64,000 bases of DNA from Fasciola hepatica. Its lineage: Eukaryota > Platyhelminthes > Trematoda > Plagiorchiida > Fasciolidae. Of this stretch, positions 1 to 12,299 are shown in pieces. Numbering within the stretch: position 1 is the stretch's first letter; every line of letters starts with the position of its first letter. A program made the translations under genes and the position numbers. The notes beneath the pieces were generated by a model. That model did not search any database, was not told the origin of the DNA, and saw only the letters and a list, made by a program, of their open reading frames with translations. The stretch spans positions 1 through 64,000 of the forward strand of contig CANUEZ040000117.1 in assembly GCA_948099385.1 (NCBI GenBank), given 5' to 3'.

Positions 1-860
1 TATACACCGCAAATCTCACGGGACCGCGAAATATGTATTGAAACAAACTTTGTGCTACTGCTCAATAATTAGTAGCATGTTATGTTTGTGCAAATTTGAC
101 CGAGTTTCTGGACGTCTGTGTCCTGTAGACTAATCAACGCCAATGACAATAGTAATAATACAGCTCATTCAGAATTTCATGATATTTGTGCATCAGTCTT
201 GTAGAGCTTGTATTGATTTTTACGCCTCGGTCCGGAAGCTTAACGATTTGAATTTTTCTCAGCCCGGCTATACCGCCCACGCTCGTTTGCCTCGTAAGAC
301 TATCGATCAGCAGTCACATAACTCTAATGACGCAAGCATACACACGTACGGTCTTTCCGTGTAATGGTTTGATCATTCACTTTTGGAATAACCGCTTTTG
401 CCGTCACACCCCACCAGTCTTTTCACTACAGTCTCCGACAGCAACGTTTAATTTTTCAATTGGCAACTTATTCAAGTGGAACACCACCAATCCTGAAGAT
501 TCCCTCCCACCTACGTCTCCGTACCGCCATCGGTTTCCCGGATCAGACATCCGTGTCTAGTGTGCCTCGTATTTACACCGTGTGAATGAATTTCAGTTGA
601 TGAGAGCCGTAGTTAATTCAGTCTTTCATTCACTCCCAGTAACTGGTTTCAGATACGACCAAGTGAAATTCATTGCTTTCCGTTCAAACATCTCAGAGTG
701 TAATTCCAATTCTGCAAGTGACCAAAGGCGTCTTTTTCAGTGCTTGTCAGCAGTGTTGTGCGTGCCATACAGTTTTTGTCTGACTGTAGTAATGCGTGTA
801 TGAATTCGGACCAAGTGGATTTGGTCCTCAGTGCGCTCAATCACTGTGGCCTATAAGGAT
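1..860. other. No recognisable gene
   Basis: Only short open frames (up to 77 codons) are present, none with a motif I recognise. Because a Penelope-like endonuclease frame begins just downstream, part of this stretch could be the decayed upstream part of that element, but I could not find reverse transcriptase motifs in any frame. Confidence 0.4.
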
Positions 861-872
861 TGAGGACTAAGT

Positions 873-1472
873 GTGCATTATGTTTTCCCGTTGCAATCCA
901 AGGACATGTTGCCTCATCAGTTTCAGTCTTTTATTCTATATCAATTCACGTGCTCTTGTAATGCACAGTATACTGGACATACGACTAGACGCTTGTCTAA
1001 GAGGATATCAGAACACGTTCCGGCTTCTTTACCTAAGAGAACAATTAGCACTATCAAGAACCCAACCCCGCATCTGAAGAATAGTGGACATCCGATAAAT
1101 ACGGTGACAGCTTTACAGCCGGTCCTGACAGTTTCCATAGTTCAAGTCAAAGAATTACGCAGGCGGTTGTTGACGATGTCAGATGCCATCGCGATTATTT
1201 TATTGAAGCAAGCAACGTTACCTCGCGAAACAGTCGGTTTTGCCATAGCTAGTGATACTTCCATTGTTCCCTTTGACAAACTTTTCCCAGTCCTCTTCTT
1301 CGCAGTTCCTTTTTCACACTTGTCTTTTCGCACCATGCGGTCACACATTTCACACTCACTGTTGTACACACCGAGGCCAAAGTTCAGCAGCAGGTTGATG
1401 CATATTGCTCACTTACTGGATCTGTTGTATACTTTCTTTTTCCCTCCTAATCTACTTCGTTCCATTAAGTAA
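873..1472 (+). pseudogene. Penelope-like element fragment, GIY-YIG endonuclease domain
   Basis: This 199-codon frame encodes the C-terminal endonuclease of a Penelope-like retroelement, which in intact elements nicks target DNA for insertion. Residues about 23-50 read YQFTCSCNAQYTGHTTRR then LSKRISEHVP, matching the C-x-C plus GIY-YIG pattern of the other Penelope copies in this window (for example at 24,109). The second half of the signature is YTG instead of YIG. The position of the usual catalytic Glu is occupied by Asp (MSDAIAI, about residue 104). Similarity fades after about residue 115, so the rest of the frame is probably untranslated 3' sequence that happens to be open. No reverse transcriptase is joined to it, so it is a 5'-truncated or decayed copy. 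The element assignment is firm; activity is unlikely. Confidence 0.75.
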
Positions 1473-1479
1473 TAATGGC

Positions 1480-1630
1480 ACTACATTTCAGGAAAGGGGT
1501 CGTGACCAACTGGAGGCTGATAAATGGGGAAAGTGACCGGCAACCGAAGGAGTAGGATTTGAACCCGGAATGGAAGGGTTGAAGTTCGTGCAAGGTGATC
1601 GCTTGATCACCGCCGATTATCCGCTGCTAT
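1480..1630 (-). mobile_element. tRNA-derived SINE, family A
   Basis: On the minus strand this has a tRNA-like head with a B box (GGTTCAAATCC type, seen here as its complement near 1,557-1,570), followed by a body containing CCGGTCACTTTCCCC and then a TTGGTCACG-like segment. The same order recurs at about nine places in the window, which is why I call it a dispersed SINE family and not a single tRNA relic. Confidence 0.6.
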
Positions 1631-2104
1631 TTGTATTTGCAAATATGCATTCATTTACCCAGTACTGTATATGTAAATGCCTGAAGTGAGGTACGGAACA
1701 GAAAATTCTTCGTATTATGAGATTTTCCATGATACCAGGAATCACCAATTTCAGTTTCAGCAACTGACTTGTACTATTGTGTGATCGATTACAAATTATG
1801 AGGTGGGCCTACGTGAGACGGTAGCAGCTGAAAGTGATCCACTCAGATAACTTATCTATATCCTTCTTCATGTCACGTCCAAATAGAAGAGAGAGGAGGC
1901 ATACAAATGGTTTTGAATTTTAGCAACGAATTAATGCTAAATAAGGAATTGTGACAATTATCAGTTTATATTTTTCTCCAAACGAACATGAATGAATGTA
2001 AATTTTGCGCTAGAACCCCTATTGATGGAGAAAGAGTCGTTCGGAAGAGGCGCTTTCTATTTGTGCGATGAGTAATTAATGAGCCAGATTACTGACGGAT
2101 AAGC

Positions 2105-2280
2105 CTTGTACCGACGGTGGTAAAATGGATGTCATGGTGCACTTAGGACTCTTCTATCTCTGGTTTGAATCTTACAACCGGTTCCGATCACTATGTCCAA
2201 CTGGTAGCCCCTGACTGGCTCCGAATCCCTTCTTGAAATAGTGTACCATTATCATATAATAAAAGAGAAAGATAAGAAAA
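2105..2280 (+). mobile_element. tRNA-derived SINE, family A
   Basis: A degenerate tRNA-like head (A-box-like GGTGGTAAAATGG near 2,115; B-box-like GGTTTGAATCTT near 2,162) is followed by the family body (AACTGGTAGCCCCTGACTGG) and an A/T-rich tail ending near 2,265. Confidence 0.55.
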
Positions 2281-3458
2281 GAGAACGGAAAAGAACAGCT
2301 TGCAGCTATAATTGACAGGTCACCTTGAATCGGGTGAACAAAGTTCGGATTGACCTTCTCTCCCCCCCCCCCCCCCCTCCTCACGCTGGGTTTTGACTTA
2401 CCAGCGAGTTTGGCGTTATCTGCCTCATCTGACTGAACCACAGTGGATGTTGACCCCGGTGGACGTTTAATTGGTTTATTTGTCTCTCGTATATCCTTAC
2501 AATTTTGGCGCGGACATTCGCATCCGCTTTAATCGCCTGATTTACGATCAATAGCGAATCTTCTTTCATCGGGCCTACTTTAACATTGGGGCTTCTGGCT
2601 CTGTTGTGTAGAATATGCTTTTGTTTCGTAAGTCAACCTTTCGTGAGAAAAACTGAGCATATGTTTTCTGTCGTATTGTGCTATACGTGGATCACAGTAT
2701 AGTTCTAACAATAGACAAATCGCTGACAATTAGCCATCCAGCTTTAATACAACGAAAGTTAACGTGTGAGGATCCCCTATGTGCACGGTGGCTAACCTCG
2801 TGTCGTAGTTGGGGCGTGAGAGGATTCCCGAAAACCGAACGAAACGAGGTGTCCCCAAATGTGAAGGTGGTCGTTAGTTTTGCATACGGGGGCCACTTCG
2901 TTACGGACTGGCCACCATGGCAATAGCGCAGGTGAAGATTTACAGGCGTCTTCTTCTTCACCTCGGTTAAAATTTGAGAGAAACAACAGCTAGTGACAGG
3001 CAGCCGTTTATGCAGTGGATACTGTTGGGTCCAATTCGGACAGTCATTCCAAATGCGCAGACAATTGGTAAATATCTATCTCGTGCAAAGAGATACGAAA
3101 TTTATTTCTGCTTCGGTCCATGCTTACTGATCCCGCTATTTAGCGACTGACCCTGCTTGACTTGTGGCAAATGTACGCTAGGGCATGCATGCAGCTCATC
3201 GTAGTGATATTACTTGCGTCCTTCCCTGCTAGCTTACCGAATAAGACCGGGTTTTATGTTTACGTACACAGAAATAAGAGGAGTGCAATTCTTACGTGTT
3301 CCACCACTAAACGCGAACGGAACAGATACCCTCGTTCCTTCGTTTGCCTAATACTTTCGGGGAGTGCTATCATTGTTAGAATACAACAAATTCCATAATT
3401 ATTTTGGTACATATGGACAAGTTGCTCCTTTACTTCATAAGCCAAAATTCATATATAC

Positions 3459-3502
<44 letters not shown>

Positions 3503-4799
3503 TTTCGAAAGACTCCTTTTAAACTCTATTAGTCTTTGCTTAACTTATCACCTGCCTGTTTTTTTAACTTGCCTGTCTGTCTGTCTATCTATCCACCCCC
3601 ACGTCTTCCTTCCACGTCTCTCCCTCTCTCTCTCTCTGTGGGTCTGTACTCAGTCTGAAAGTTGTTCCTAAATTCTCCCAAAGACAGCAACAGCAGCTTA
3701 GTATCTTGTTTGTAACAAAACCTTTAAAGATACGTTGAATTTAGTAGCTCTTCACAAGTGCCGGTAACCATCGGATTATTAGAGTCTAACATCTGTCTGC
3801 CTGTTTGCTTATGTGTATGTGTTCGCCAGAATGTATCCTTTTTTCTACTGATCCTTCTAAATGGAAAACCCAAAGATTTTCACCCAGGCCAACCGGGAAA
3901 TATGAATGCATGTGGTTACCGGAATCGAGCATATCACTCATATTCCCCTCCACCCCCACCCCCCTCTTAGAAACTCTCGCAGATGGTCTGAATTCTCATA
4001 GCTTTATCCGTCCTGATGAGTCGAATAGGACTGAGTGGATGAGTTTCATGTTCCAACCAACCGTCTGGAATCACTCACGTGAAATTAGACCACGGATAGA
4101 CGAACAGTGACTAAACAGAAGCAGCCAAAGCAGCAATAAACAACAGCAATAGCGAAAACGATCTCATCATTTGCAACAAAGGTATCAAGTGCTTTGGGCA
4201 GAAATGTTCCTCTGACCAATTTGCCAACGCAGGGCGCCTGAGGTGAAAATCGTTGGGGCGTACAATGTATTCTACGCTCAGTCGGATACAAGAAAAAAAA
4301 ACAGTCTCCATATTGTTCCATTCTCTCTGTTCTGCTCTAATTGGGGGAAGTAGCAAATATGATTATTTCAACCTGTGCCGATAAGTATCCATAAAAACAA
4401 AACAAATAAAACACAAATCAAGAAAGCTGCGCGAAAAAAGGTATGCTTCCAGTAAGCATCATAAGAAATAGCTAAAAAAGATTACCCTGAAGTTACTACT
4501 GAAAATTAGATCACTGGCGTGGAAGCATAAGGTCACCTGTAGCTCAGATCGGTCAGTCAGTCAGTCAGTCGGTTGGCCGGTCGGTGGGCTGGTAGGTCCG
4601 CCGGTCGGAAATTAATTTTTATTACCATGGAGCCCAACACATAAATTGGATCGAAGGCAACTTGCTGTCTACTGCTGATTCGAGGTTCATCGGAAATGAC
4701 GAATATGACTTTGGGTGGTAAATTACAAGATTTTGTCTGAACTCACTAGGCTGGATACTTTTTTCACATGCAAAGTTTTCCTCATTTTCATGGCTATTT

Positions 4800-4801
<2 letters not shown>
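2281..4801. other. No recognisable gene; low-complexity tracts
   Basis: This stretch holds a 16-base poly-C run (2,362-2,377), C/T-rich and CTGT-type tracts near 3,570-3,640, a TCAG/GGTC-type degenerate repeat near 4,552-4,608, and the TA repeat listed separately. Open frames reach 101 codons (3,805-4,110 plus) but show no family motif. I see no splice-framed coding signal. Confidence 0.45.
3461..3498. repeat. (TA)n microsatellite
   Basis: Uninterrupted TA dinucleotide run of about 19 units. Confidence 0.95.

Positions 4802-4855
<54 letters not shown>
4802..4855. repeat. (TAG)n microsatellite
   Basis: About 18 perfect TAG/AGT units. The minus-strand frame that reads poly-Thr or poly-Leu through it (4,622-5,074) is a by-product of the repeat. 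Confidence 0.95.
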
Positions 4856-4856
<1 letters not shown>

Positions 4857-5364
4857 TTAATAATAGTAGCCGTAGTAACAATGGTGATTGAGGTAATGGT
4901 AGTATGCAATAATCTACGTTCGCATAAACTAGCAGTGTTATTATATCTTGCACTGGACAGAAAAGTCTGATAGGAATGTTGACTCGTTTCAGCGAGACCC
5001 AAACCCAGCGACCTCGTGACCTGCTTTTCGTGTTGATTGACCACAAACCATGTGTGCCTACAGTGGAAGATCACACTGTGTTTGCACTCTTTTCTTCTTT
5101 CTGTGTGGAAAGACTTTAGATCACAACCCCAGACGGATTGGTGAGGATCACTGATCGCCTCCGAATTCAGAGTCCTACTTTAGCTTACTCCAGTACAGTT
5201 TGTGGTATACGTGATACAATACGATCCTGTTCCATTGATGATCTGTTTATCTCTGAATACAACTATTCATCCCACTTCTTCCATTCCGGAATATGCACAT
5301 GGTGACATCAGAACACGTTTTCAGAGACAAACAATTGTTTTTAATGATTCATCCTCAAGTCTTT

Positions 5365-5476
5365 ACAAATCATATAGGAGATGGTTGTGCTGAAATGGTT
5401 AAGAGTCATTCGGATTGGACGACCAATCCGAATGACCCTTGACCATTTCAGCACAACCATCTCCTATATGATTTGT
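5365..5476. repeat. Near-perfect inverted repeat, 54-bp arms with 4-base loop
   Basis: The left arm (5,365-5,418) and right arm (5,423-5,476) are reverse complements at 52 of 54 positions, around the loop ACGA (5,419-5,422). As plus-strand RNA one mismatch is a U-G wobble and the other an A-C, so a transcript would fold into a nearly continuous 54-bp stem. The left arm continues from a sequence that also occurs, diverged, near 20,785-20,860 (both start with AACAATTGTTTT and include CAAATCATATAGG or CAATTCATATGGG). The right arm thus looks like an inverted copy of the end of a dispersed repeat. A TGGTTAAGAGTC segment inside the left arm resembles a tRNA A-box region. Confidence 0.9.
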
Positions 5477-6344
5477 TAAGATTTCTTCCATTCTCAAATG
5501 GTCGAATCAGTCGGAACCGATACAGACAGACGCCTCTAAGCCCGATTCTTTGAATCGACGCACCATGAAACAAACATTATTGCCGGATCTTCTTGTCCAA
5601 AACCTTCTGACATATCGGTAATTTGGTTCTGTTATAAGAATTGTAGGAATTCAATTCAGCTGCCATAGCTGGAGGCTTGAGTTGTTTACTGAAGGCTTCC
5701 CCATGCCGTATCAGTGCTCAAATCGCTTCTAAAAACTATTTGCGTTCGATTTGTTTTAATAATTCTCAGTCGTGCTTATCTACTGAGTCCAAACTGAGAG
5801 TGACGAGCCTCGAATCCGTTATTTCAACTTCACTACACCTAGAAAGCAGCCGATTGTGGCTAAGCTGAGTCAGTGATGAAGATTTGAAAGACAGCGCTGC
5901 TCATTTCGAACTGCAAACAGGTTCTGCGAACAGCGCATTTAGTAGAAGTCTCAAAATATGGTAAGGTCGAGGAACTGGAAGACAGATGTGAGAGAAAAAT
6001 TGCTTGACTGGTACGCAGAGGACAGTTGCCCTCTGAGTTAACATCCTGACAGTTGTAACTCTGACCTTGTAGTAACAGTGATGTTTCCCTCTGTGTGGTG
6101 CTTCAGGTGGATTAAATTAATTGGACTGGTTGGTCAGCTTTGGCGAACTCGTTTGGGCGCGCTTTGTGAGTTCGAGATGACAAGACCTTGTTACACATCG
6201 GCCTTCAACTCCTGTGATAGATTCTTCCTTGATATGGGCCTCGGTGTGACCAAGATTTTGACGAGTAGTCCGGTTGATTTCTCTACGGTTTAATGCTTCC
6301 GTTCAGATTTCTAATCCTTCCCAAAATCCGCCTAATCACAGGAT
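5477..6344. other. No recognisable gene
   Basis: Open frames of 63-71 codons only, without recognisable motifs. Composition is ordinary, and I see no repeat shared with the rest of the window. Confidence 0.4.
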
Positions 6345-6830
6345 GATTGGGAAGACTGGGATGATAACGATGACTAGGATGACGATGATACTGACTGGGA
6401 TGATGATCATGATAAAGACGATGACAGTTAGGATGATGATGATGACTGAGATAATGATGCTGATGTAGATGATATTGAGGATAATACGGAAGATGACGCA
6501 TGTAAGGATAATGATTCGGATGATGATGATGATTTTGTTGTTGATGATACTAATGATGATGTTGTTTGTGGCTTCGATGATGATTATGATTATGTTATTC
6601 AATAATATTTTTCGGATGATGTTTCTGATGACATTGATGATTATATTAATGATGGTGGTGATGTTTAGGATGTGAGCGATGACGATTATGGTAATCATTG
6701 TACTGATGATATTCATTTGCATGTGGATCACGGTGTAATCTTTTGGATGATGAATTTGTTGGTAATAATGCATCGAATGATGGTAAGATGTCTCGGATGA
6801 TGGCAATTTTGATGATGATGGTAGGATTTC
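6345..6830. repeat. Degenerate GAT/ATG-rich satellite-like tract
   Basis: About 480 bases dominated by imperfect GAT/GATGAT and ACTAGGATGA-like units with many interruptions. The long minus-strand frame through it (6,336-6,896) is Ile-rich purely because of the repeat, and I do not treat it as a gene. Confidence 0.8.
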
Positions 6831-8049
6831 GATGGTCCGCATGGTAATTTTGAAGGTGGATTTAATCTTCTCCGTATGAAAAATATATAGATACATTGAG
6901 GTGATACGTTTGGAGCTTTCTAATTGGTTGATATTTTATGTCATGATTTAGCTAGTCAATCAGTTGGATCGCTGCGCAAATGAAGTAGGATTTGGAGATT
7001 CGCTAAAGTGTAACCGCTCCGACGATTATCACGGCTGTGATAACGATGACAATCATTCTGGCGATATACTCGGCCGCTTTAATTTATGCAGTTGGGGTAA
7101 GGGTGCAGTTACAGGGTGTGATCACGTCATAAAACTCTGTATGCATCCCCGAATCGTATTGGTCTCTTCCGTCTCCGTTCCACCCCCACAGCCTCAGTTT
7201 TTCATGGTCAGTGCAGTCATTTAACTTCACTCAATAATTTTATGGCCCTCCGTGTCTACAATGTGTAATGACATCAACCTCCACAAACTTACAAAGTTGC
7301 ATTGGTATGATTCGCGACCTCCTTGTAGTTTGGGGTGGGGACAAGACAATTGGCTCGTTTATGTTCTATGATATGCCATGAAGTCTACGAAGGACATCCG
7401 TGAAGCCTATGCACGCATGTGTGCATCTCACTCGGAACCACTTTGGGGTTGCTGCGGTCAGGGGCGCACTTGGGATTTGACGGCTGCCCGCAGAACATGC
7501 GCTTTGTGTACATATTCAAGCCTGTTTTTATATCTGTGTATGCATCTTTGTACATGGTTAGGATCGACGCATTCTATATTGCACCGCGTGTCTAACGTAA
7601 GCACACAATTGAGTGCCTCATAGATGGACGATCCGCCGTCCCTTCTCATCCTCACGGATAATTCACGTTTTGCATGCACAGATAAGTTGACTGTGTTACA
7701 TTATCACAAATTTGTGTGTGCGATGATGAAAGAAAACGTATTTGAAATCGATGATAGTGGTATTATTGGTGATAATGTTAGTCCTTTATTACTTTCCAAG
7801 TCGTCTGTCTGCATTCACTAATTCAAATGTGGGTGCTGCTGCACATTTGTTGAACGGATAGACAGTTGCACAATGGAAAGGTTGAGCCGTCTGTGTCACA
7901 GACAATAATAACAAGTGAATAATTCGCATTTATGATATCATCGAAACAATAAAACGTCGCACGGACTATCGAATTCATGAAGCCGATTTAGACATGTCGC
8001 TCGCCATCTTCTGCACCGAAAACAACCGGAGTTTGTTGATATGTAGTGC
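6831..8049. other. No recognisable gene
   Basis: Frames up to 86 codons (6,964-7,224 plus) show no family motif. A GATGATAGTGG-like patch near 7,745 is the only low-complexity feature. It ends at the left terminal repeat of the Tc1-like element. Confidence 0.4.
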
Positions 8050-9606
8050 TATTAAACCCACCCGGTTGTCTCATTTTTGTGGAGATTACTTTTGGTCCGT
8101 ACCACTTAGAGCGATCAGATTTAGTATTTCGGTGTGTGAACCCACTACCACATCAAACCTGCACACGAATTCTAAGCCTGAAACTGATAATTCGACTTAT
8201 CCCAAGTAAAGTTCCTAAGACAGTGCGAAATTCTATTAAACCCACCCCTGGAAGAGCGGTTAAAAGGTCGAATTTGTTTGTAAACTCAACGACACTGATC
8301 GGTAATGACTCATTTCTGGTACTTAAGAATATGTTATTGAATATTGTTCCCGTCATGTGATTTGTAAACAAAGCTGGCGCAAGCTATCCACTCTGATTAG
8401 GGTCCTTGTTGTCTCACTTATGAAAAACAGAGGGATGGCTCGAGGTCCAAGGCTCTCAGAGCCGGAGGAAGAAAAAATAGTGGCATAAAAAGATTCCGGA
8501 AAAATTCATGAATCTGTAATGGTTATTCGCAACTTTTAAAAGATCTCGGTCATTATGTTGTTAAAGAAAAACGTGGAATTTGAAGAAGAATCTCCGAGCT
8601 GGCCTCGAGAACACTTTTGCTAAGTGCCTCGAACCAACTGACCACTGCGTCGAAGCTACAACCGAACGTAATTTTTCGGGGTTTACAGCGCCCCCTACAC
8701 TTTGCTCCACATCTGCGGCAAAGAAAGACGAAATCAATGCCTTAGATGACTGACCGTCTTTTTCAAGATCAAAAGGAATGCGTCAGACATCAAATCATTC
8801 GGAGTACCAAATACAATATTGTGATTTTTAACAATAAGGAAGAGTTCAATTTCAACGGTCCCGGTGAAATCATATACTACTGGCCCGACTTCAGAGAAAG
8901 CCGACTGAAGCGCAGTCGTCGAACCTGCGGTGGTGGCTCTGGGTTTTGGTTTTTGAAGATCGGAAATTCCAGCTAGTAGTCACAAAAAAGAAGCTGATCG
9001 CTGAGTCACACCTCAGAAGAGCGAATGATATTTACACCCGTATATTTTGGAAAGTTGACCGAGAAGCCGAGAACGTAAACAAGACAACGCCTCACTACGT
9101 ATAGCCAATTTCACCGGAATGTGGCAGCCGTACCGGAACATGAAGACAAAGGCCTGACACTCTCACATTCTAGGCCTGAACTCAATTAAAAGTGTCTGAG
9201 GTCTGTTAGCGAGGCGAGTCCCTGTGGATGGAAGAATCTTCGTCACTTTGTACGAGTTGACATCCGCCTTCCTCGATGAATGGAATGGCGTAAAACTTAG
9301 GACCCTCCTGGATATATTCGGAAGCATGCCTCGATGTTATGTTCCAGTCATGAACAATAAAAATCACTATTTTCGTATTCAGCTAGTTTTTTTTTTGCCA
9401 TTGGTCTAGCGGTAGGTTATTAGTATTTTGCACTCTCATATGCTCTTTTCCCGGGATAGATCAAACTACCTGTTTCTTGACTAAAGTCCATGTGCATATT
9501 TTGATATATTAGTAAGTTTACACTCCAGCATGCCAAATTTGGTCTTTCTGAATGGTTTAGATGAGAAATAATCACAGAAAAACTGCGAAAACACGGTGGG
9601 TTTAAC
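8050..9606 (+). mobile_element. Tc1-like DNA transposon remnant with IR/DR ends
   Basis: A Tc1/mariner-superfamily element of about 1.56 kb. Each end carries two copies of a TTAAACCCACC-type direct repeat: left at 8,050-8,063 and 8,234-8,247, right (inverted) at 9,411-9,422 and 9,595-9,606. The copies are 184 bp apart on both sides. The intervening sequences of the two ends also align as diverged inverted repeats (for example GAAACTG..TTATCCC on the left against GAAACAG..CTATCCC in the reverse complement of the right). This is the IR/DR layout known from several Tc1-like transposons. The left tip is preceded by TA, the usual target; the right flank reads CA, probably mutated. Confidence 0.75.
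8435..9410 (+). pseudogene. Tc1-like transposase, inactivated
   Basis: Transposase catalyses cut-and-paste movement of the surrounding element. The start at 8,435 opens MARGPRLSEPEEEKIVA, the usual N-terminus of Tc1-like DNA-binding domains, and an in-frame TAA follows at about codon 18. Further on are IFNNKEEFNFNGP and YYWPDF, the block around the first catalytic Asp. At about 8,935 comes CGGGSGFWF, corresponding to the GGGSVMVWG block. Near 9,190-9,330 are LNSIK, GLLARRV, LTSAFLDEWN and LLDIFGSMPRCYV, the conserved C-terminal block. The first catalytic Asp is replaced by Asn (NNKEE) and the last catalytic Glu by Lys (IKSV instead of IENV), and several frameshifts and stops interrupt it. Total length fits the usual ~340 residues. 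It cannot be functional. Confidence 0.85.
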
Positions 9607-10182
9607 AAGAATTCGTGCACCACACATGTAAGGCCTCGTAATTTGCCATCAGCACCACAAATGGCATCGACAACAGGACCAACCAATCACGTGTACTGTC
9701 GAAATCCTCACCCTATCGGCCGATCACAAGCCAGCATTATATGCCTTATACGAATGGCCACTTCCAGTCACGAAGACATTCAAATGTTATCTCGATTTGT
9801 TTTGGTTTTCAGCTCACGTTCTGTGCTCAAAAAACCGGTATCCATAATGTGAAATTAGAAAAACTCATATCAGTGAATCTTAATTTATGGAACTCGTTAC
9901 TCCGGTTCATATGAGGTGAAATAAATCACGATCATCCGATTTAAAGTAGTATATACTTTGTACGACACTACGAATAGTAATAAATTCAACAGGTTGAAGC
10001 AATATACCTATTCGGTCTGTCAAATTGGGAGTTCTTCTGGGTGGACTACTTTTCTGCTGAATAATACCCCAGGCTAGGGCTTCCGCGGCAACGTCAATCC
10101 TACTGCTGCGTGGACATATCTGTTGACATTCAACAAATATATTTAAAAAAACAATACGAAAAATGACACAGAAACATATGAA

Positions 10183-10230
<48 letters not shown>

Positions 10231-11150
10231 ATGTCAAAATAAATTTCAAGAAATCAAGTTTTCCCTGATCAGATGACGCTGCAAAAGGTCAAAGGTCAAG
10301 TTAACAAAGTTAGAAGTTCGCCCCCCCAAAGGCGCACTTTCTACAAGGTCAAGGTTATTCAATGGATCAAGGTCGAATCGAGGGGTCAGCCACGTACACG
10401 TATAAATGAGTAAAGATGATCACCACTCGCGTACTGGCCGTGTCACCCGACTGGTGGTGAAATGTTTGCGACCTAAATCCCGAGGTCGACGATCAGATGT
10501 CTTTGAACAAGGTTAACCTGAGCTGCAAACAAAGTTTCATATGTTACATTCTTTTATGGTAAGGAAACCGCGGAAATATTAAGGGTTCAGCAACAACAGT
10601 TTACCCTAAAAAAGTTCTGATATTTCTATGATTGTGGGTTTTTAAATGCTAGCGAAATAAGTTGATGCACATTCTTCTAACCGACGTCACAAGTTTGTAT
10701 CGGGTGGCGGCACTACTTGTAACTACTTGTGAATCAGGCGCTGTATCGTCATAGTATTGGTCCACACTATTATAGTTATGATCCTACATTCCACGAAATC
10801 GCCGTGATTTGGGTATTTGCAGTGGTTTTCTTCTGCCGGCTATTGCCTCGGGTAACCACGTACTCCAAGTCCCAGGAAGACAGCAGAGCTGTGTACTACC
10901 AGGCACGTCCCCGGGTCGCAGACAACGGGGCCGAATAAGATGAACCCGTGGTCACGGGATAAGCGGTCACGGACAATTAGGGGCAGTGCCCGAGGACGTG
11001 GTGGATTTTCGCCTGGAATTTATTCTGCTGTGTAAAATACAACAGAAGTCTGTGGTTAGCATTCTGATGTGGCAAATGTAACCTGTCACTAAATATGTTC
11101 GTAGCCCCTGTTCGTGTTTTTTTTTTGAATGAGTCAAATGAACTGCACTG
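9607..11150. other. No recognisable gene; AT microsatellite
   Basis: Contains a TA run at 10,187-10,225 and AAGGTCAAGG-type short motifs near 10,285-10,375. Open frames of 69 codons or fewer show no motif. The last 300 bases before the LINE (10,840-11,150) may be its diverged 5' untranslated region, but I could not fix a boundary. Confidence 0.4.
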
Positions 11151-11559
11151 TAACCCACCGGTTATTCTAGAACTACCTGCTGCCTTGTAGGATGCAACTG
11201 ATTATGCAAGGACTAAAGGTCCGTCCACAAACTTAAAGGCCCGGATGAGAAATCGTCAACCTATCTCCTACCCTGGACTGGGCGACCAAGCAGCACAACA
11301 GTCCTGAACGGTACTGCGGACACTATCTGGTACCACATTCCCGCGAATCTTCATGAATAATTTTGCAAACGTGCGTTTCCATCACCAAACGACTTTCCTG
11401 ACAAGCGACGCTCTCAGGATGTCATGATAACGAGCTGGAATACTCATCTGTGGGAAACAAGCATCTACAGCTTGTTGAAATGTAAGTACAGTGATGGATG
11501 TGGTTAGCCAAAGTTTCACTAAGTGAAAATTCCACGATCAAAATATCAACATAGCTTTT

Positions 11560-12060
11560 CCGTCGGCATTTCCGTCTACCTAAATCTGGCTCTCCCAGGA
11601 GAAAAGACAACTTACAGGCTTTATCATCGAGGTCTAAAAGACAAGCAAGGACAACATGGCACTGCGTTTTCTATTAGCAATAAAATCGACAGCTTGGTGA
11701 TGCATTGGAAATCAATTTTCGCAAGACTTGCATTGGCGCGCTCCAAGTGCTCCCCGCAGAACTTGACAGTGATTGTGATCTACGCCCGCAGCGGACAACA
11801 AAACAAACATGAACTCTACGAAGATTTCCCAGCATTATTCGACCGGATCAAGAGGTGCGACATTCTGTCTATCAGTAAAGATTGGAAAGTCGTACTGGTC
11901 CATGGAATCAGTCAGTGTGGCACGTCCTGGGGAAATTTGGCCTCGATTAACGCTTCTAAACTGGTGACCGCTTGGAGAGTTTGGCCGACTCCTACAGGTT
12001 AGTTGTTTGCTGCGCACGCTTCCAGCACCCCAAGAAACACTTGTTGACGTGATACTCAAA
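11560..12060 (+). pseudogene. LINE endonuclease domain (APE type), inactivated
   Basis: This is the target-DNA-nicking domain of the LINE. The open frame reads YHRGLKDKQGQHGTAFSISN, then IDSLVMHWKSIFARLAL and KCSPQNLTVIVIYA, then KHELYEDFPALFDRIKRCDI, a typical APE-type LINE endonuclease order (substrate-loop region, then central strands). The next block, where ISGDWNARVG would be expected, reads ISKDWKVVLV, so key residues are changed. The frame shifts afterwards, but the conserved ARFQHPKKHLLT block is still visible near 12,020-12,050. Loss of the catalytic block plus frameshifts make it a relic. The open frame from 11,523 is 159 codons, of which roughly the first 25 do not look homologous. 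Confidence 0.8.
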
Positions 12061-12299
12061 CAAGAGCCATACTTCGCTTGAAATTAAACACAACCCAACG
12101 AACGATGTTCGGAGTGTATCGAAAAAATGACGCGCCATGTGGTTTGTTAAACGAGAAGATATAATGCCAGCAACTCGATTTTGTCGGTGAAAAGTTATAA
12201 GCCGACCTTTCGGTTACCTTTTTGTGTAAAACGGCTTGGTGATTTCGGTAGACTACTTCACCTCATTCGCAACTTGTCCGATAGGCGCTGCGGGCGTAA

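Noticed and set aside
6336..6896. Minus-strand 186-codon isoleucine-rich frame resembling a membrane protein.
   Set aside because: Produced by the GAT-rich low-complexity tract; no independent coding signal.
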